The translations under genes and the position numbers were made by a program. DNA of 7,893 nucleotides from CAZGYE01 sp964530165 (GTDB lineage: Bacteria > Planctomycetota > Planctomycetia > Planctomycetales > Planctomycetaceae), in the NCBI GenBank assembly GCA_964530165.1, contig CAZGYE010000276.1, positions 1 through 7,893 on the forward strand, given 5' to 3'. A model generated the notes under the pieces. The model saw nothing but the letters and a program-made list of their open reading frames with translations, searched no databases and was not told the origin of the DNA. This document shows, one piece after another, positions 4,163 through 7,893 of the stretch (position 1 is its first letter; the number at the start of each line of letters is the position of its first letter).

Positions 4163-6537
4163 GCGTCCTGAATCGAAAACTGAGACGCGAACTGTTCGCC
4201 GCCAAAGGGGTGCTCGCCGCGATTATTGGGATCATCGTGATCGGCATCTCTTGCTTCGTGTCGATGGCCTCGGTGTACTTCAACCTGGAGCAGTCGCGGC
4301 GGAGCTATTACGCCCAATGTCGCATGGCCGATTTCTCGGTCGAACTGAAAAAGGTGCCGCTCTCCGAATTGGATCGTCTGAACGAGATCGCCGGCATCAG
4401 CGAGATCTTACCGCGGATTACGTTCCAGGTGACCGTAGACCTGGAGGAAGTTGAGAAGCCGCTCTCCGGACTGGTGATCTCGCTGCCCGCTCATCCGGCC
4501 CCGATCATCAACAGCGTCGTTCTCAGGCGAGGGGGCTATTTCACCGGCCGACGCCGCGAAGAGGTCATCGTCAACGACGCCTTCGCCAGACAGCATCACA
4601 TCGGTCCGGGTGATCGGATTCATCTTCTTCTGAACAATCGGCGGCAGGAATTGTTCGTCGTCGGCACGGCAATCAGTTCGGAGTTCGTCTATTTGCTGGC
4701 GCCCGGCGGATTGGTTCCCGATCCGGCGGAGTACGGTGTGTTCTACATCAAGCGGCGATTTGCCGAAGAGGTGTTCGACTTCCAGGGCGCTTCGAATCAA
4801 GTCCTGGGACTGCTCGACCCGACACGCCGCGACCGGCCGGATGCAATTCTACGTCGCATCGAAACCCGCTTGGAACCGTTCGGCGTCATCACCACCACGC
4901 CGCGTTCCCGGCAGCCGTCGCACTGGTTTCTGACCAATGAGATCAACGGACTGAGAGTGTCGGTGATCATTCTGCCGACCATTTTCCTGTCGGTGGCGGC
5001 CCTGATCCTCAACGTGCTGATGATGCGCATCGCCCAGCAACAACGCACGGTGGTCGGAACGTTGAAAGCCGTGGGATACGGAAATCGTGAGCTGTTCGGC
5101 CACTTCTTGAAGTTCGGCACGATGATCGGGCTCGTCGGCGGCGTGCTGGGCGCGCTGCTTGGATATGCTTTGGCCGAATGGATCACCGCTATCTACACCG
5201 AATTCTTCGAGTTTCCGCGGCTGGTTAATCGTCCTTATCCGCTGGTGATTCTAAGCGGGCTGGCAATCAGCGTGCTGTTTGCGGTGTTGGGGACGTTGCG
5301 CGGCATCCGTTCGGTCACGGTGCTGCCGCCGGCCGAGGCCATGCGGCCCCGACCGCCCAGACGCGGTCGGCGCATTCTGCTGGAGCGCTGGCGCTGGCTG
5401 TGGAGACGGCTGGACTTTCGCTGGCAGATGGTGTTGCGCGGCATCTTTCGTCAACGCATGCGAACGGCCGCCGCTCTGTTTGCCGCCGCCGTGGGAGCCG
5501 CGTTGATTCTGGTGACCCTCTACATGCGCGACGCCATGTACGAGATGATCTCGTTTCAGTTCGACAAGCTCCTGTTGAGCGACTTCGAGCTGTCGTTGGT
5601 GGACGAACGCGATTATGGGGCGTTGTACGAAGCGCGTCATTTGCCGGGCGTCGACTATGTGGAACCGGTCTTCACCGTCGCTTGTACGTTTCACCACAAC
5701 CATCACCGCAAACAAGGCAGTGTGACCGGAATTTTGCACCGAGGTCAGTTGACCGTCCCGCGCGATACGGCCGGGAACAGGGTGCCGGTGCCCACAGTGG
5801 GACTCTTGCTGACGCGCAAATTGGCCGACGTGTTGGATGTGTCGGCCGGCGACACGCTGACGATTGTCCCGGTCAAAGGGCTGCGTGAACCGCAGCAGGT
5901 CCCTGTCACCAGCATCGTCGACAGCTACCTCGGTCTGGCCGCGTATGCCGATTTCCACTACTTGAACCGCCTGGTCGGCGAAGAGGAATCGATCACTTCG
6001 CTCAGCTTGCTCACTTGTCCGGACGACGAACGCACCGGTGAGTTCTACCGTCAACTGAAACGATTGCCGGTCATTCAGACTGTGTCTGCGATACGCGACC
6101 AGAAGGCAAAGATGATCGAAGTGCTGGTCGACAAGATGATGGTCTCGATTGTCGTGGTGATCGTGTTCGCCGGGCTGATCTTTTTCGGCAGCGTGTTGAA
6201 CGCCTCGTTGATCTCGCTGGCCGAGCGCACACAGGAGATCGCCATGCTGCGGGCGCTGGGTTACAGTCCGCGAGAGGTCGGCGTGATTTTTCTACGCGAA
6301 AGCCTTTGCCTGAACGTGCTGGGAACGCTGTTGGGGCTTCCGCTGGGTTATTGGATGAGTATTGGAGTGAGCAACCTGTACAACACCGAGCTGTTTCGTA
6401 TGCCGTTGGTGATCCAACCGTCAAGCTGGCTCGTGACGGTTGTGCTGGGTTTCGTGTTCACGTTCTTGGCGCACTTTCCGGTACAGCGGGCGATCAATAA
6501 AATGGACTGGCTGGCGGCGCTCAGTGTGAAGGAGTAG
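4159..6537 (+). CDS. ABC transporter permease with two fused FtsX-like halves (8 TM)
   Basis: A 792-residue inner-membrane protein. Predicted layout: TM1 about 17-41, large periplasmic domain 43-266, TM2-4 at about 268-291, 319-343 and 361-382, a basic cytoplasmic linker near 396-420, TM5 435-456, second periplasmic domain 457-655, and TM6-8 at about 659-690, 711-735 and 755-775. Each half carries the same coupling-helix sentence: GTLKAVGYGNREL (300-312) and AMLRALGYSPREV (695-707). This is the type VII mechanotransmission fold of MacB and LolC/E, with both half-transporters in one chain. Such machines act on periplasmic or outer-leaflet substrates (lipoproteins, lipids, toxins) rather than pumping from the cytosol. 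The GTG start at 4159 overlaps the ATPase stop. The second periplasmic domain contains a histidine cluster, CTFHHNHH (509-516). Substrate unknown. Confidence 0.94.
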   Translation: MSVLNRKLRRELFAAKGVLAAIIGIIVIGISCFVSMASVYFNLEQSRRSYYAQCRMADFSVELKKVPLSELDRLNEIAGISEILPRITFQVTVDLEEVEKPLSGLVISLPAHPAPIINSVVLRRGGYFTGRRREEVIVNDAFARQHHIGPGDRIHLLLNNRRQELFVVGTAISSEFVYLLAPGGLVPDPAEYGVFYIKRRFAEEVFDFQGASNQVLGLLDPTRRDRPDAILRRIETRLEPFGVITTTPRSRQPSHWFLTNEINGLRVSVIILPTIFLSVAALILNVLMMRIAQQQRTVVGTLKAVGYGNRELFGHFLKFGTMIGLVGGVLGALLGYALAEWITAIYTEFFEFPRLVNRPYPLVILSGLAISVLFAVLGTLRGIRSVTVLPPAEAMRPRPPRRGRRILLERWRWLWRRLDFRWQMVLRGIFRQRMRTAAALFAAAVGAALILVTLYMRDAMYEMISFQFDKLLLSDFELSLVDERDYGALYEARHLPGVDYVEPVFTVACTFHHNHHRKQGSVTGILHRGQLTVPRDTAGNRVPVPTVGLLLTRKLADVLDVSAGDTLTIVPVKGLREPQQVPVTSIVDSYLGLAAYADFHYLNRLVGEEESITSLSLLTCPDDERTGEFYRQLKRLPVIQTVSAIRDQKAKMIEVLVDKMMVSIVVVIVFAGLIFFGSVLNASLISLAERTQEIAMLRALGYSPREVGVIFLRESLCLNVLGTLLGLPLGYWMSIGVSNLYNTELFRMPLVIQPSSWLVTVVLGFVFTFLAHFPVQRAINKMDWLAALSVKE
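6529..6534 (+). promoter_or_regulatory. Ribosome-binding site of the adaptor gene inside the permease 3' end
   Basis: AAGGAG is formed by the last two sense codons of the permease (Lys-Glu), directly before its TAG stop, and lies 8 bases before ATG 6543. It fixes the adaptor start and indicates that permease and adaptor are translated in a coupled way from one mRNA. Confidence 0.85.
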
Positions 6538-6542
6538 TTTCC

Positions 6543-7766
6543 ATGTCGCGTTGGATCTGGATCAGCATGTTGGTGGTCTTGATTGTCGGCTGTGCGTTTT
6601 ATTACAGCTCGTTCGAGGGCGTCCCGGTCGACGTCGCCGTGGTCGAAACAGGCACAATCCGGTCGTACGTCGAAGAGCGGGCCAAGACGCGGCTGCCGAA
6701 AATCTATCGCGTGACAATGCCGTTGACCGGCCGCATTCGCTCGATCGATTTGAAAGAGGGCGACGCGGTGACCACCGGAGTCCCGGTTGCCGAGATGGAC
6801 CCCGTCGATCTCGATACCGAACTGGCCGAATCCACCGCCCGGGTTCAGCAGATTGCCGAGATTTTGCGGTCGGTCGACAGCACGATCAAGGCGGCCGCCG
6901 AACAGCTTGTCGCCAGCCAGGCGAAATCCGAGTACGCCAACCGGGAATACAAACGGAAGAGCACCTTGGCCGAAGAAAAGGTGATCAGTGAATCGAATCG
7001 AAACGAAGCGGAGTTGTTCCAAATCGAGAGCCGCGTCGATCACACAAAGGACACACTGACGCTCAGGGCGACCGAATCGATACGCGAAGCCCTGAAGCTG
7101 ATGCGACAGGAGGCCGAAGAGACGTCCCAGCGCTGCCAGCGCGACCGAAACCGGGCAACCCTGTACAGCCCGGTCGACGGCGTGGTGCTGCGGCGGGCCG
7201 TCTCCAACGAGCGGGTCTTGTCCGCCGGTGCGGTCCTGCTGGAGATCGGCCGGCCCGAAGACATCGAGATCGAGGCGGAGATACTCACCCAGGACGCCGT
7301 CCAGATCGAGCTCGGTGACCTCGTCGACATCGAAGGCCCCGCCGTCGGTCCCGAACCAATTCGCGGCCGCGTGGCGCGCATCTATCCGCAGGGTTTCACC
7401 AAGGTCTCGTCGCTGGGCGTCGAGCAACAACGCGTGCTGGTCGTCATCGACTTCGAAGCCGAAGGGCTCGCAAAACTGCAGACGGCCGGCGTCAAGCTCG
7501 GCGCCGATTACCGTGTGCGAGTGAAGATCTACACCGACGAGAAGAACGACGCCGTCAAGATCCCGCGCTCCGCCCTGTTCCGCGGCGCGGACGGAAGCTG
7601 GCAGGCGTTCGCCGTTCGCGGCGGCCGCGCCAAGCTCGCTCGATTGACGGTGGGCCTCTCCAACGACTTCGAAGTCGAAGTCCTCTCCGGTCTGAAAGCC
7701 GGCGAGCAAGTCATCCTCGCACCGGAAGCAGGCCTCACCGACGGACAACCGGTCGAGCCCCAATGA
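6543..7766 (+). CDS. HlyD/MacA-type periplasmic adaptor (membrane fusion) protein
   Basis: A 407-residue protein with an N-terminal hydrophobic segment (about 4-22) and a long exported part. The lipoyl-like domain is split in the usual way: first half 55-88 (MPLTGRIRSIDLKEGDAV), a helical hairpin at about 91-200 rich in Ala, Glu, Gln and Arg, and second half about 206-238 (LYSPVDGVVLRRAVSNERVL). A beta-barrel and a membrane-proximal region follow to the C-terminus (IPRSALFRGADGSWQAFAV). Such adaptors link an inner-membrane transporter to an outer-membrane channel, here the FtsX-type permease just upstream (5-bp gap). Cys17 sits in IVGC, which fits a lipobox, so the protein may be a lipoprotein rather than membrane-anchored; the n-region holds a single Arg, which leaves this uncertain. 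No TolC-like gene follows within the window. Family assignment is strong; substrate is unknown. Confidence 0.95.
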   Translation: MSRWIWISMLVVLIVGCAFYYSSFEGVPVDVAVVETGTIRSYVEERAKTRLPKIYRVTMPLTGRIRSIDLKEGDAVTTGVPVAEMDPVDLDTELAESTARVQQIAEILRSVDSTIKAAAEQLVASQAKSEYANREYKRKSTLAEEKVISESNRNEAELFQIESRVDHTKDTLTLRATESIREALKLMRQEAEETSQRCQRDRNRATLYSPVDGVVLRRAVSNERVLSAGAVLLEIGRPEDIEIEAEILTQDAVQIELGDLVDIEGPAVGPEPIRGRVARIYPQGFTKVSSLGVEQQRVLVVIDFEAEGLAKLQTAGVKLGADYRVRVKIYTDEKNDAVKIPRSALFRGADGSWQAFAVRGGRAKLARLTVGLSNDFEVEVLSGLKAGEQVILAPEAGLTDGQPVEPQ

Positions 7767-7771
7767 ACCTG

Positions 7772-7808
7772 TTTCGTAACACTTCAGCCGTCTGGAGCAA
7801 CTTCCTCA
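7772..7808 (+). repeat. Repeat C, copy 2 (direct repeat)
   Basis: This begins 5 bases after the adaptor stop codon. It starts TTTCGTAACACTT and ends GAGCAACTTCCTCA, and differs from 2757-2793 at two of 37 positions. With copy 1 it brackets the ferredoxin and exporter genes in direct orientation. Confidence 0.88.
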
Positions 7809-7893
7809 TAAAGGGTTTTATCGCTCGTCGCGGAGTCCCGTAGATGGGGATGAAAGCTCGTTGCTCTGGTACAACCAAGAGTTGTTTTGGTGG
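7809..7893. other. Right-edge sequence, unassigned
   Basis: These 85 bases hold no recognisable feature. An ATG at 7844 and another in the same frame at 7850 open a frame that runs to the window edge and reads MGMKARCSGTTKSCFG. It is too short to judge, has no good ribosome-binding site, and may be part of another dispersed repeat. Confidence 0.4.

Noticed and set aside
5251..6054. Minus-strand open frame of 267 codons within the permease
   Set aside because: Antisense shadow of the permease; composition explains it.
6348..7763. Long minus-strand open frame (471 codons) opposite the adaptor gene
   Set aside because: It covers the whole adaptor gene and part of the permease in antisense. High GC with G/C-rich third positions readily leaves such frames open. 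The translation shows no known motif, while the plus strand encodes a clear HlyD-type protein.
2757..7808. Insertion sequence or composite transposon
   Set aside because: No transposase or integrase is encoded and repeat C has no IS-like terminal inverted repeats. The bracketing is reported only as a direct repeat.

Overview
The window looks like chromosomal DNA from a high-GC, Gram-negative-type bacterium, most plausibly a planctomycete (Planctomycetota). That is an inference. It rests on the GC-rich coding sequence, an 'alternative GlmU'-type sugar nucleotidyltransferase/acyltransferase, a small BFD-type ferredoxin, and gaps filled with short dispersed repeats. No rRNA or other marker gene is present to prove it. 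All recognisable genes lie on the + strand.

Left block (1-2528): the C-terminal part of a left-handed beta-helix, GlmU-like sugar nucleotidyltransferase/acyltransferase, cut by the window edge. Twelve bases later comes an acyl carrier protein, whose ribosome-binding site overlaps the upstream stop codon. After a 111-bp gap almost filled by a hairpin-forming repeat (repeat A) comes a DRE-TIM (2-isopropylmalate/homocitrate synthase-like) enzyme without the usual C-terminal regulatory domain. Together they suggest a small acyl-ACP-linked pathway, possibly acylation of a nucleotide sugar; this is a hypothesis.

Middle gap (2529-3063): 535 bp without a convincing gene. It is a mosaic of three short repeat families: B (inverted), C, A, then B in the opposite orientation. 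A perfect 7-bp stem-loop sits just after the synthase stop codon.

Right block (3064-7766): a BFD-like [2Fe-2S] protein, then a three-gene ABC exporter of the type VII (MacB/Lol/FtsX) class. This comprises an ATPase, an 8-TM permease with two fused FtsX-like halves, and a HlyD/MacA-type periplasmic adaptor. ATPase and permease overlap by 4 bp, and the adaptor's ribosome-binding site is encoded in the last codons of the permease. The exporter probably couples ATP hydrolysis to movement of a lipid-like or periplasmic substrate across the envelope. No outer-membrane factor is present.

A second copy of repeat C lies 5 bp after the adaptor stop codon, in the same orientation as the copy at 2757-2793. 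The ferredoxin-plus-exporter block is therefore bracketed by a near-identical 37-bp direct repeat. The last 85 bp hold no gene that can be called with confidence.
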